Below, piece by piece: positions 8,629 through 16,473 of a DNA stretch of 33,707 nt. This DNA comes from a candidate division WOR-3 bacterium (GTDB lineage Bacteria > Hydrothermota > Tepidihabitantia > Tepidihabitantales > Tepidihabitantaceae). Made by a program: the position numbers and the translations under genes. The notes beneath the pieces were generated by a model that saw only the letters and a list, made by a program, of their open reading frames with translations, was not told the origin of the DNA and did not search any database. Numbering within the stretch: position 1 is the first letter of the stretch; the number at the start of each line of letters is the position of its first letter. The stretch lies in NCBI GenBank assembly GCA_039801245.1, contig JBDRUF010000018.1:1-33707 (forward strand). Direction: 5' to 3'.

Positions 8629-8657
8629 TTGCGTCGTCTTTGTCGGCAGGGTAAAAT
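8629..8657 (+). promoter_or_regulatory. Promoter of the AAA+ activator gene
   Basis: TTGCGT (8629-8634), 17 bp, then TAAAAT (8652-8657). The expected start lies about 7 nt before the ATG at 8671, giving a very short leader without a clear Shine-Dalgarno. The element is divergent from the promoter at 8553-8582. Confidence 0.45.
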
Positions 8658-8670
8658 TTAAGAGAATAAT

Positions 8671-10278
8671 ATGATGGAGCCATTTCCGCGAAGGCCGGTA
8701 GTAGTGTGTTGTTATGACCAGGTAGCAAAGTTTGCCAATTTGGTTGAGGCGGCAAAGAGGTTTGAGAATGGCAGGCTTTTTGCTGAGTTTGAGTTTGTGT
8801 ATTGCGACAGCCTTGAGGCAATAAAAAGATTCTACAACCGCAGTCAGAACAGATATGTGGCATTGATTGTGCTCGGGGTTGATTTCAGTGAGATTGACAA
8901 TGAGCAGAAGCTGGTATCCTTTCCTTTTGGTCTGCGACCGTTCGGCATAGCAGTTGACATCCGTCAGGTGCAGGGTTTTATCATCTATCAGCATATCCGC
9001 CAGTCAGGCCTTGACCGCCTGGCACCGGTCCTCTTTCATCTTGACGGGGGCACCGAAATTGAACCTCAACAGTTTCTTGACTTCATCCACTGCCCCGACC
9101 TCGGCGGGTGTATTTTTTTCACCGCCGAACCCAGTGAGCGGTCGCTATTTGAGCTGCTGAGCAGGATTGACGGTTGTGCACTACGACCGCTGAGCCCAGA
9201 GCAGCGGATTAGCTGGCAAAAGCGGCATAAGATGGTGGTGGGCAGGTCAAGGCGGATGGCGGCACTGGTGCGGGACATTGAGCGAATTGGACCAACCGAT
9301 GGAATTGTGCTGATTTTGGGACCTCAGGGCTCGGGCAAGGAGTTAGTGGCAGGGGCATTGCACCGTTTAAGCTACCGCTATCTTGAAGGTGACCCGCTCC
9401 GGGAAAAGCCGGTGGTGGTGAATATGGGGACACTTGATCAAAACCTTGCTCTTGACGAGCTTTTCGGTCATGTTGCGGGTGCCTATACCGATGCCAAAAC
9501 CCCACGGGCAGGGATATTTGAAACTGCGAAGGGGTCAACCGTCTTTCTTGACGAGATTGGGGATATCGGTCTGGAGCTGCAGGCAAAACTGCTGCGGGTG
9601 ATTGAATACCGGCTGGTGAAAAGGTTGGGGAGTTCCTTGGAAAAGGAGGTTGATGTGCGCATCCTTGCTGCGACAAACAAGCCGATAAATGAGCTGCAGG
9701 AGCGCTTTCGCCCGGACTTTTACAGCCGGCTGGTCCAGCAGTGCCTGATGGTGCCATCTTTAGAGGAGCGCTGGGATGGTGAGGCAGCTGAGACGGTTGA
9801 AGCCGATATTGCCGATTTCTTTAACTTTTTTGTGCAGGAGATGAATAACAATCGCAGATACCGGCAAAAACTGCTACCGGAACCGGCTGCGATAAAATTC
9901 CTCACCCAGGTTGTGCTCCAGCATATTGAGGGCAAAATGGATATTTTCTCAGGGAATGTGCGGACTTTGCGGGCATTAATTGAGCGTTCCTATGAAAGGG
10001 CACAGTACGAGCAGGCAAATGTGGTGGGCGTTGGTCAGGTGGCTACCGCGATAACCCATTTTCAGGCACAGCGGGCATCGGTCAAAACCACAGAGGGTAA
10101 GGGGAGGGGCGGCTTATTTGAGAACCTGCTGGGAACCCTGAGGCTCAATGAGATTGAAAAGGCGGCGATCAAGGAGGCGCTGATGAGAAGCGGAAACAAC
10201 AAGAGCCAGGCTGCAGTATTACTTGGCATTCACCGTGACACCCTGCGGAAAAAGATGAGAGAGTATCGCATCGAATAA
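8671..10278 (+). CDS. Sigma-54-type AAA+ transcriptional activator with degenerate receiver-like domain and Fis HTH
   Basis: This is a bacterial enhancer-binding protein of the NtrC class. Residues about 1-185 look like a response-regulator fold by strand spacing (VVVCCYD, VALIVLGVDF, APVLFHLDGG, IFFTAEP), but the conserved Lys is missing, so phosphorylation is doubtful. The AAA+ domain has Walker A GPQGSGKE (217-224), the sigma-contact loop GAYTDA (270-275, canonical GAFTGA) and Walker B VFLDEIGD (291-298). The C-terminus (about 500-535) is a Fis-type HTH (NNKSQAAVLLGIHRDTLRKKM). There is an unusual insertion around 365-420 (EERWDGEAAETVEADIADFF). The gene is single, with a sigma-70-like promoter. 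A sigma-54-like -24/-12 site lies 134 bp past its stop, in front of a structured RNA candidate, which is a plausible local target. Confidence 0.9.
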   Translation: MMEPFPRRPVVVCCYDQVAKFANLVEAAKRFENGRLFAEFEFVYCDSLEAIKRFYNRSQNRYVALIVLGVDFSEIDNEQKLVSFPFGLRPFGIAVDIRQVQGFIIYQHIRQSGLDRLAPVLFHLDGGTEIEPQQFLDFIHCPDLGGCIFFTAEPSERSLFELLSRIDGCALRPLSPEQRISWQKRHKMVVGRSRRMAALVRDIERIGPTDGIVLILGPQGSGKELVAGALHRLSYRYLEGDPLREKPVVVNMGTLDQNLALDELFGHVAGAYTDAKTPRAGIFETAKGSTVFLDEIGDIGLELQAKLLRVIEYRLVKRLGSSLEKEVDVRILAATNKPINELQERFRPDFYSRLVQQCLMVPSLEERWDGEAAETVEADIADFFNFFVQEMNNNRRYRQKLLPEPAAIKFLTQVVLQHIEGKMDIFSGNVRTLRALIERSYERAQYEQANVVGVGQVATAITHFQAQRASVKTTEGKGRGGLFENLLGTLRLNEIEKAAIKEALMRSGNNKSQAAVLLGIHRDTLRKKMREYRIE

Positions 10279-10411
10279 AGAAATTTAGCCGTTGTTTTAG
10301 GCAAATTGGCGTAAATTTCGGCGGGTATAAATGAAACTAACGAGTTGCAAAAATAGTTAAATTTTTGTAAATCAAGCAATTAGAAAGCCAAATACAACCC
10401 CAACTTAAAAA

Positions 10412-10427
10412 TGGCACAAATTTTGTA
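10412..10427 (+). promoter_or_regulatory. Sigma-54-like -24/-12 promoter
   Basis: TGGCAC (10412-10417), five bases, then TTGTA (10423-10427). The consensus is TGGCAC-N5-TTGCA/T. The -24 element and the spacing are exact, while the -12 C is T. Predicted initiation is near 10438, immediately ahead of the structured segment. It is the only intergenic site of this form I noticed, and it directly follows a gene for a sigma-54 activator. TGGCAC hexamers also occur by chance inside genes. Confidence 0.4.
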
Positions 10428-10437
10428 TTAATATAAA

Positions 10438-10566
10438 AAGAGGACCGAGCCGCAACTCTGTTTTGGGGGTGAGTTTCGCTGCCCCTTTCGTCAATCCTAT
10501 CTCAAAAAGGGGGGCGAAAGCATGGTGTGCCAGCCATAGGGAATGGTGCACCATGCTTTATTTTAT
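10438..10566 (+). ncRNA. Candidate structured small RNA (about 129 nt)
   Basis: The segment folds as three consecutive hairpins. The first pairs AACTC (10454-10458) with GAGTT (10471-10475). The second pairs 10474-10488 with 10506-10519 (TTTCGC with GCGAAA, CCCC with GGGG, TTT with AAA). The third is a 12-bp stem, 10520-10531 with 10545-10556, followed by a T-rich tail. It is bounded by the sigma-54-like element upstream and the tldD promoter (10598) downstream, so it is transcriptionally separate from both genes. I matched it to no known riboswitch, 6S RNA, SRP RNA or tmRNA. Hairpins one and two share two bases at their boundary and so could switch. Existence as a stable RNA is inference. 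Confidence 0.45.
10520..10566 (+). terminator. Intrinsic terminator of the RNA candidate
   Basis: GCATGGTG (10520-10527) pairs with CACCATGC (10549-10556). The stem is extended by TGCC/GGTG, including two G-U pairs, to 12 bp around a 13-nt loop. TTTATTTTAT follows at 10557-10566. It could also end read-through from the activator gene. Confidence 0.75.
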
Positions 10567-10597
10567 ACCTAAACTACAGAGGGCAGCAAACCAATAA

Positions 10598-10625
10598 TTG
10601 ACAAAGGGGCTGTAATTTTTATGCT
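10598..10625 (+). promoter_or_regulatory. Promoter of the tldD operon (near-leaderless)
   Basis: TTGACA (10598-10603), 16 bp, TATGCT (10620-10625). The -10 ends 9 bp before the tldD ATG (10635) and no Shine-Dalgarno lies between, so the leader would be about 2-4 nt. Confidence 0.6.
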
Positions 10626-10634
10626 AAAGAGTAA

Positions 10635-12008
10635 ATGAGTTCAATGAAACCGTTTCTCAAATCTATCCTTTCCGGTCTGGCGGTTGATTATGCTGATATC
10701 AGAATTGAGGAGAGTGAAGAGAGTACAATAATTTTTCGTGGTAAGGAACTTGACGAGATTGGCACAGGTTTTGAAAAGGGTGGTTGTCTAAGGGTTTTTC
10801 ATCGTGGGAACTGGGTGGTGGGGACATTTACTATCGTAGATGACGGTCTTAGAGAGTTGGCAAGAGAGCTGGCTGCCCAGGTAACAAAACTGCCCCCCCG
10901 GGAGGGTGGGGTGGTAGGTCTGCCAGCATTTGAGGATACTGTCCGCTTGCCAGCCGAGCATGACCCTCGGAGCGTGTCGTTAGAGGAAAAGCACGGCTTG
11001 ATAAGCCATTACAACAAGACGCTCCTTGCTCAACCAGGAATTGCGAGCACCCACTGCGCCTATCATGATGCCCATCGATTTGTTTACTTTTGTTCAAGTG
11101 AGGACCGCTATTTAGAACAAGAGTTTGCCTGGGCTGGCTTTTCCTGCCGGGCAATTGCCCGGGACGGGAACAACATCCAGGATTACGGCGAGTCGATTGG
11201 CAAAACATGGGGTTTTAACGCACTTCGCGGCCAAGAGCCGATGGTGGAAAATGTGGCAAAGATTGCCCTCGATTTACTTAAGGCAGAACCAGTTCGGGCA
11301 GGAGTTTATACGGTAGTGATTGACCAACGCCTGGCAGGGGTTTTTGCCCATGAGGCCTTTGGCCATCTGAGTGAGGCAGACCACATTGCGGAGAACGAAC
11401 GGTTAAAGGAGTTGATGCAAATCGGCACAAGGTACGGGGTGGAGGAGTTGACTATAATTGACGATGCCTCTCTGCCATGTGAAAAAGGGAGTTACCGCTA
11501 TGATGATGAAGGGACACCGGCAAGGCGGACAGAACTGATTAAGAACGGGGTTCTCGCTGGGCACCTTCATAACCGCCAGACCGCGTACCTGATGGGTGAA
11601 CCGGTTTCAGGAAACGGAAGGGCAATATCCTATCGATTTGCACCCATAGTCAGGATGAGCAACACATTTATCGAGCCGCGCGACAAGACCCTTGAGGAGC
11701 TTTTGGATGGGGTTGAGTATGGTCTTTATCTTGCAGGGAGCCGGGGTGGCATGACCGAGCTGGAAACATTTACATTCTCCTCCCAGTACGCTTATCTCAT
11801 TGAGAATGGTAGGATTACGAAGATGGTCAGGGATGCAACTCTTTCAGGGAATGTCTTTCACACCCTGCGAAACATTGATGGGATTGGGAATGATTTGGTA
11901 CTTTATGGCGGATTAGGAGGCTGCGGAAAGGGCGGCCAGAGCCCCTTGCCCGTGGGCTTGGGTGCGCCTCATATTCGCATTAGGAATGTGGTAATTGGTG
12001 GAAGGTAG
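10635..12008 (+). CDS. tldD: TldD-type zinc metallopeptidase
   Basis: TldD is the catalytic partner of the TldD/TldE heterodimer, a cytoplasmic metalloprotease that trims unfolded peptides and, in other bacteria, matures peptide antibiotics such as microcin B17. The zinc site HEAFGH (H239, E240, H244) fits the family's HExxxH motif, and the Cys of GGCGK near the C-terminus is the expected third ligand. The 457-residue length is normal. The gene heads an operon with tldE and a LonB-like protease, from a TTGACA promoter only a few bases upstream. No RiPP precursor was found nearby, so a housekeeping proteolytic role is more likely than toxin maturation. Confidence 0.93.
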   Translation: MSSMKPFLKSILSGLAVDYADIRIEESEESTIIFRGKELDEIGTGFEKGGCLRVFHRGNWVVGTFTIVDDGLRELARELAAQVTKLPPREGGVVGLPAFEDTVRLPAEHDPRSVSLEEKHGLISHYNKTLLAQPGIASTHCAYHDAHRFVYFCSSEDRYLEQEFAWAGFSCRAIARDGNNIQDYGESIGKTWGFNALRGQEPMVENVAKIALDLLKAEPVRAGVYTVVIDQRLAGVFAHEAFGHLSEADHIAENERLKELMQIGTRYGVEELTIIDDASLPCEKGSYRYDDEGTPARRTELIKNGVLAGHLHNRQTAYLMGEPVSGNGRAISYRFAPIVRMSNTFIEPRDKTLEELLDGVEYGLYLAGSRGGMTELETFTFSSQYAYLIENGRITKMVRDATLSGNVFHTLRNIDGIGNDLVLYGGLGGCGKGGQSPLPVGLGAPHIRIRNVVIGGR

Positions 12009-12015
12009 AGCGGGA

Positions 12016-13317
12016 ATGAGAGGAGAAGTTCTTGAAATGGTCCGACCGTTGGTAGAGGAGGCAGAGGTTTTTGAGAGCGAAACAGACCAACTGGCGATTG
12101 AGTTTCGTCAAGGCAAGCTTTTTTCCCAGGAGAGAAGGTCGGGGCGGGGCTGGGGTTTGCGGGTGATTAAGGATGGCAAGGTGGGATTTGCTGCCGGTAC
12201 CAATCCAGACAAGCTCGGCGAGATGGTTAAGGCGGCAATTGCTGCCAGTGTCCATGGGAACAGAGCCGGGTTTGATTTGCCGAAGCCGGCTGAATTAAAG
12301 CCGGTAAAAATTTTTGAAAATCGGGTGATGTTAGTTACAGCCGATAAAATGGTGAGCTGGGGCAAGGAGTTGATTGATGCCTTGGGTTCGCGGGTACCAG
12401 AGTTGAAACTGGATGTGGAGTTTGGGCGGACTTATCGGGAAGTGGGGTTGGCTAATACAGCAGGAATAGATTATGCCTTTCAGCGGGTTGAGTTTGATGT
12501 GACCGTGACCGGACTTTTGGTGCAGGATGGGCTCTTTTGGTTAGGGGATTATGTTAATCTCTCTTCAGGGGCGCATTTTCCCTTGCACGAGGTGGTGGGA
12601 CGAATGGAATTGTTGGCGCGGTTGGCAAAGGAACGGGTGGTTTTGCCCTCAGGAGATTATCCGGTAGTGGTGATGCCAACCGCCCTACCTGCGCTTCTGG
12701 CGCCGCTCCTGACAGGTGTAAATGGTAAGTACAAAGAAAAAGGCGTATCTCCTTTGATTGGTAAAGAGGGAAGCAAGGTTTTAAGCCAGGAAATAACGCT
12801 CATTGACAATCAGGTGCGACCATTTGGAATGGCAACAGCCCCCTTTGATGGTGAAGGGGTGCCAGCAAGAAAAAATGTTCTATTTGATAGGGGTGTGTTT
12901 AAAGGGTTTCTCTTTGATATTGCAACCGCTGCTGCCTCCGGTGCTGAATCAACCGGTTCCGCGGTACGGAGTTACAAGAGGCTACCCCAGCCAGGCACGA
13001 GCAATATCGAGTTGAATCCAGGAACAGAGGAACTTGAGGGAGTAATAAGAGAGATGAAAACCGGTCTAGTGGTTTACAACTTTATCGGCGGGGGGCAGTC
13101 GAACCTTCTTGCCGGTGAGGTATCCTTGAATATTGCCTGTGGTTTCCGGGTAGAGAAGGGGGTGGTCGTGGGTAGAGTAAAGGATGTATGCATCGCGGGC
13201 AATGTGTATGAGATGTTTCAACGGGTGGAAGGGGTTGGTTCAACTCAGCGGGACCTGGGCAGTTATTTTCTGCCCTTTGTTAAGTTTTCAAGTTTAAAGG
13301 TAGCATCAAAGGATTAG
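12016..13317 (+). CDS. tldE: TldE/PmbA-type partner of TldD
   Basis: This is the paralogue of TldD that lacks the HExxxH motif and forms the substrate tunnel of the heterodimer. The protein shows the family layout: N-terminal half with the RxGxGLRVI region, central GLFWLGDY segment, and C-terminal part with GFLFD, SNxxLxPG and the final GVGSTQRDLGSYFLPFVK. I chose the ATG at 12016, seven bases past the tldD stop (433 aa). TTG (11995) or GTG (11998) starts would overlap tldD, and their extra residues do not look conserved. Translational coupling to tldD is likely. It is followed after 9 bp by the LonB-like gene. Confidence 0.9.
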   Translation: MRGEVLEMVRPLVEEAEVFESETDQLAIEFRQGKLFSQERRSGRGWGLRVIKDGKVGFAAGTNPDKLGEMVKAAIAASVHGNRAGFDLPKPAELKPVKIFENRVMLVTADKMVSWGKELIDALGSRVPELKLDVEFGRTYREVGLANTAGIDYAFQRVEFDVTVTGLLVQDGLFWLGDYVNLSSGAHFPLHEVVGRMELLARLAKERVVLPSGDYPVVVMPTALPALLAPLLTGVNGKYKEKGVSPLIGKEGSKVLSQEITLIDNQVRPFGMATAPFDGEGVPARKNVLFDRGVFKGFLFDIATAAASGAESTGSAVRSYKRLPQPGTSNIELNPGTEELEGVIREMKTGLVVYNFIGGGQSNLLAGEVSLNIACGFRVEKGVVVGRVKDVCIAGNVYEMFQRVEGVGSTQRDLGSYFLPFVKFSSLKVASKD

Positions 13318-13326
13318 GGGATTAAA

Positions 13327-15894
13327 ATGCCTGCAACAAAAGGTAAGGAGCATAAAGGAAATGTGTTAAGGGTAGCGGCAGAGCAACTTTACTGGCGCTG
13401 TCCCGATAAATGGTTTAGTTTCCGGACCACCGACGAGATTAAAGTCTCTCGGGAGATTATCGGACAAGAGCGGGCGCTGGAGGCGTTGCAATTAGGGTTA
13501 GAGATTGAGGCGGTGGGTTATAACATCTTTGTCACGGGGCCCGCAGGGAGCGGGAGAAGGACAACGGTGGAGAAGCTGTTAGAAAAGGCAAAGCCAACAC
13601 GCTCCCTCACGGATAAGTGTTATGTCTACAACTTTTCCAATCCTGACCAACCACGGCTTTTACTTTTACCTGCAGGTGAAGGCAGGTTGCTGCGCGAGGA
13701 GATGGAGGAACTGGTGGATTATCTTATAAAAAACATCCCCCGGCATTTTGAAGCGGAAGGTTATCAGAAGATCCGCCAGGATATTATTGACCGGTTCAAG
13801 GAAAAAGGGGCAAGTCGGGTAAGGGAGTTTGAAAGGAAGGTAGCGCAAGAAGGTTTTGCGTTGGTGCAGTCAGGACCGGTTGCCCGGCCAGAACTGGCGC
13901 CAATCGTTGAGAAGCAACCAGTGAGCGTGGATGTCCTCGACCGGCTGGTGGAGGAGGGGAAATTGACACCGGAGAGGGCAGCTGAACTCAAGAGCCGTTA
14001 CCGGGAATTGAGCGCCGAACTTTTGGCGATATTCAAGGAACTGCGGGAGTATGAGCGCCAGGCTCGGGATGAACTTGCAAAGGTAGACAAAGACCTTGTT
14101 AACTCAATTATTGAGGAGCGAATTACCGAAATCAAGGAGCGACATCGGATTCGGAGAGGTCAGAAGAGCGAAGAGGAGAAAAATAGCAGGCAGGGCGGGT
14201 CTTCGCCACCTGATGATGTAATTGGTGAGTATCTTGATGGGGTGAAGGCAGCGGTAATTGAAGAAATTGACCTCTTCCGTCATAGGGGAGCAGAGGGTGA
14301 GGGGGGGACTCAGGCTACAGGTGGTGTTGACCCTTATTTGAAATTCCGGGTAAATGTGTTAGTGGATAACGGTGAGCAAAAGACCGCGCCGGTGGTGTTT
14401 GAAACCAACCCGAGTTATCGGAATCTTTTCGGTGCGATTGAGAGGGTTTGGGACCGTTCCGGTCAGTGGCGTACCGATTTCACCCACATTAAAGCAGGTT
14501 CGTTAGTGAGGGCGGATGGTGGTTTTTTAGTTGTTAACGCCCTCGATCTCCTCTTAGAACCGGGGGTATGGCCTAACCTCAAGCGAACCCTGCGTAACCG
14601 GCAGCTGGAAATTGCTGCATACGACCCTTTTGTTTCCCTTTTTGGTACAACCGCTTTAAAGCCCGAACCGATTCCCCTTGACCTGAAGGTGATTATGATT
14701 GGGGACTCGCTGATTTATAGCCTTTTAGCCGCTTATGACGAGGAGTTTAAAAAAGTCTTCAAGGTCCGGGCAGACTTTGACTGGGAGATGGAACTAAATG
14801 CGGCAGCAGCACAGGAGTATGCCCAGGTAATTAAAGTGCTCTGTGAAAAGGAGAACCTCAGACCATTCGACAGGTCTGGGGTAGCGCAGGTGATTGAGTA
14901 TGGAGTCCGACTGGCTGGCAAGCAGGGCAAGATTTCTACCCGATTTAATGTCATCGCGGATGTGCTCAAAGAGGCAAACTACTGGGCAGGGAAAGCAGGC
15001 GCAAAGGTGGTAAAGGGAGAGCATGTGCACCAGGCGATTGAAAAGCGCCGGCAGCGGGTGCGGATGATTGAGGAGAAATTACAGGAGAGCATCAAAAAGG
15101 GGCTTTTGTTCATTGATACCAAAGGAAAGGTGCAAGGGCAGGTTAACGGGCTGGCGGTTTACGAACTGATTGAGCACTCCTTTGCCATTCCGGTCCGGAT
15201 TACCGCGAAAGTGGGTGTTGGTTCAGCCGGAATAATCAGCATTGACCGGGAGGCAGAGCTTGCCGGTCCGATTCACAACAAAGGGCTTTATATCATCACC
15301 GGTTATCTGCGCTCAAAATATGCCTCAGACCAGCCGCTTATCCTTTCAGCGTCGATAACATTTGAGCAGTCCTATGGTGGGATTGACGGTGACAGCGCCT
15401 CGTCAACCGAACTTTATGTTTTACTTTCCGAACTTGCCGGTCTGCCACTGCGTCAGGACTTGGCAGTAACCGGTTCAGTTAATCAGAAGGGCGAAATCCA
15501 GCCGATAGGTGGGGTTAATGAGAAGATAGAGGGGTTTTTTGATGTGTGTGCGCAAAAGGGTTTGACCGGAACCCAGGGTGTTTTGATTCCTAAGGCGAAT
15601 TTAGGCGACCTGATGCTCAGGGAGGATGTGGTCAAGGCAGTGAAGGAGGGTAGATTTCACATCTATGCGGTTGAGACGATTGACCAGGGTATTGAGCTTT
15701 TGACCGGCGTCCCTGCAGGCAAACCTGACCGCAAGGGCAACTACCCTCCAGATACAGTTAATGGCAGGGTTAAGGCAAGGCTTAAGGAGTTGGCTGAGAT
15801 CTTCCAGCGGTTTCGGCGTGAGGAACCCAGAGCCGAACCTAAAGAGGTGGAAGGTCAGAGGCGCGCACCAGTCCGCCGGAGACGACAAACTTAA
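13327..15894 (+). CDS. LonB/LonH-like ATP-dependent serine protease (COG1067 type)
   Basis: This AAA+ protease has an N-terminal ATPase region carrying a Walker-A-like loop (VTGPAGSGRRTT) that replaces the canonical GKT with GRRT. A long charged coiled-coil insertion (about residues 130-310) precedes a second ATPase-like half. The C-terminal S16 proteolytic domain has catalytic S690 (DGDSASS) and K733 (GVNEKIEG). The 855-residue length and the order match the non-classical Lon family that includes E. coli YcbZ, not housekeeping Lon. AGGGGA precedes the ATG. Operon membership with tldD and tldE points to a shared role in degrading damaged or unfolded proteins. The last 56 bp overlap the convergent DUF502 gene. 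Confidence 0.9.
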   Translation: MPATKGKEHKGNVLRVAAEQLYWRCPDKWFSFRTTDEIKVSREIIGQERALEALQLGLEIEAVGYNIFVTGPAGSGRRTTVEKLLEKAKPTRSLTDKCYVYNFSNPDQPRLLLLPAGEGRLLREEMEELVDYLIKNIPRHFEAEGYQKIRQDIIDRFKEKGASRVREFERKVAQEGFALVQSGPVARPELAPIVEKQPVSVDVLDRLVEEGKLTPERAAELKSRYRELSAELLAIFKELREYERQARDELAKVDKDLVNSIIEERITEIKERHRIRRGQKSEEEKNSRQGGSSPPDDVIGEYLDGVKAAVIEEIDLFRHRGAEGEGGTQATGGVDPYLKFRVNVLVDNGEQKTAPVVFETNPSYRNLFGAIERVWDRSGQWRTDFTHIKAGSLVRADGGFLVVNALDLLLEPGVWPNLKRTLRNRQLEIAAYDPFVSLFGTTALKPEPIPLDLKVIMIGDSLIYSLLAAYDEEFKKVFKVRADFDWEMELNAAAAQEYAQVIKVLCEKENLRPFDRSGVAQVIEYGVRLAGKQGKISTRFNVIADVLKEANYWAGKAGAKVVKGEHVHQAIEKRRQRVRMIEEKLQESIKKGLLFIDTKGKVQGQVNGLAVYELIEHSFAIPVRITAKVGVGSAGIISIDREAELAGPIHNKGLYIITGYLRSKYASDQPLILSASITFEQSYGGIDGDSASSTELYVLLSELAGLPLRQDLAVTGSVNQKGEIQPIGGVNEKIEGFFDVCAQKGLTGTQGVLIPKANLGDLMLREDVVKAVKEGRFHIYAVETIDQGIELLTGVPAGKPDRKGNYPPDTVNGRVKARLKELAEIFQRFRREEPRAEPKEVEGQRRAPVRRRRQT

Positions 15895-16450
15895 GTCCAT
15901 CTTCAATACTTAAAGAGGTTTCGGTAATATCCTCTTCGGGCACAATCGCCAGCCAGCCGCTTGTGGGATTGGGTGCGGTTGGGAAAAACACTAGATACGC
16001 CTTGCGGTGGTCAGCGAGTTCGAGGGGTTCTTCACTGGTAATAAAACCGATGGCGAACATCCCTTTCCGTGGATACTGGACGATAACCGTTTTGCGCAAA
16101 GAGCTGCGTTTGATAAACACCGCCTCGGTCAGCTGTCTTGCCGAGGTGTAAATTGAGCGGACAAGCGGCAGTTGCTGCATCAGCCGGTCAAGCCAGTTGA
16201 CCAGACGCCTGCCGAGAAAACCTGAAGTCAGCGCACCAATAATGGTGATGGCAACAAGTCCCAAAAGAAACCCAATGATAGTGATGAGGGCAGGTGGCAA
16301 TCTACCAATCCAGGGTTGCCAGACTACAAGGGGACGGAAGATTTTGCCCAGCGCGGAGATAACAAACCAGAGGACAAACAGGGTCAAGCCGAGCGGCAAA
16401 ACGGTGGCGAGGCCTAAAAGGAAGTGGCGACGCAGGCGGGTGAAAAGCAC
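15839..16450 (-). CDS. DUF502 family membrane protein
   Basis: The 203-residue product has two transmembrane segments (about 10-32 and 50-77, with a Gly-rich second helix), then the family pattern LPLVRSIYTSARQL, FPTAPNPTSGWL and a Gly-containing end (SGGLV). This is DUF502, whose molecular function is unknown; members are found widely as small inner-membrane proteins. The start is GTG at 16450, with a weak site (AAGGC) upstream. It is the last gene of the GT2/flippase/hisC operon, 23 bp after hisC. Its final 56 bp overlap the 3' end of the LonB-like gene on the other strand. Confidence 0.88.
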   Translation of the reverse strand: MLFTRLRRHFLLGLATVLPLGLTLFVLWFVISALGKIFRPLVVWQPWIGRLPPALITIIGFLLGLVAITIIGALTSGFLGRRLVNWLDRLMQQLPLVRSIYTSARQLTEAVFIKRSSLRKTVIVQYPRKGMFAIGFITSEEPLELADHRKAYLVFFPTAPNPTSGWLAIVPEEDITETSLSIEDGLKFVVSGGLVRASDLPPL

Positions 16451-16473
16451 TCTTTTGCCTTCAGCCGGTCTGG

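Noticed and set aside
10469-10597. 42-codon ORF from GTG across the structured RNA (Cys/Trp-rich), possible small peptide substrate of TldD/E
   Set aside because: It is a by-product of the hairpin arms, the GTG lies in a G-run with no proper ribosome-site spacing, and it reads through the terminator stem.
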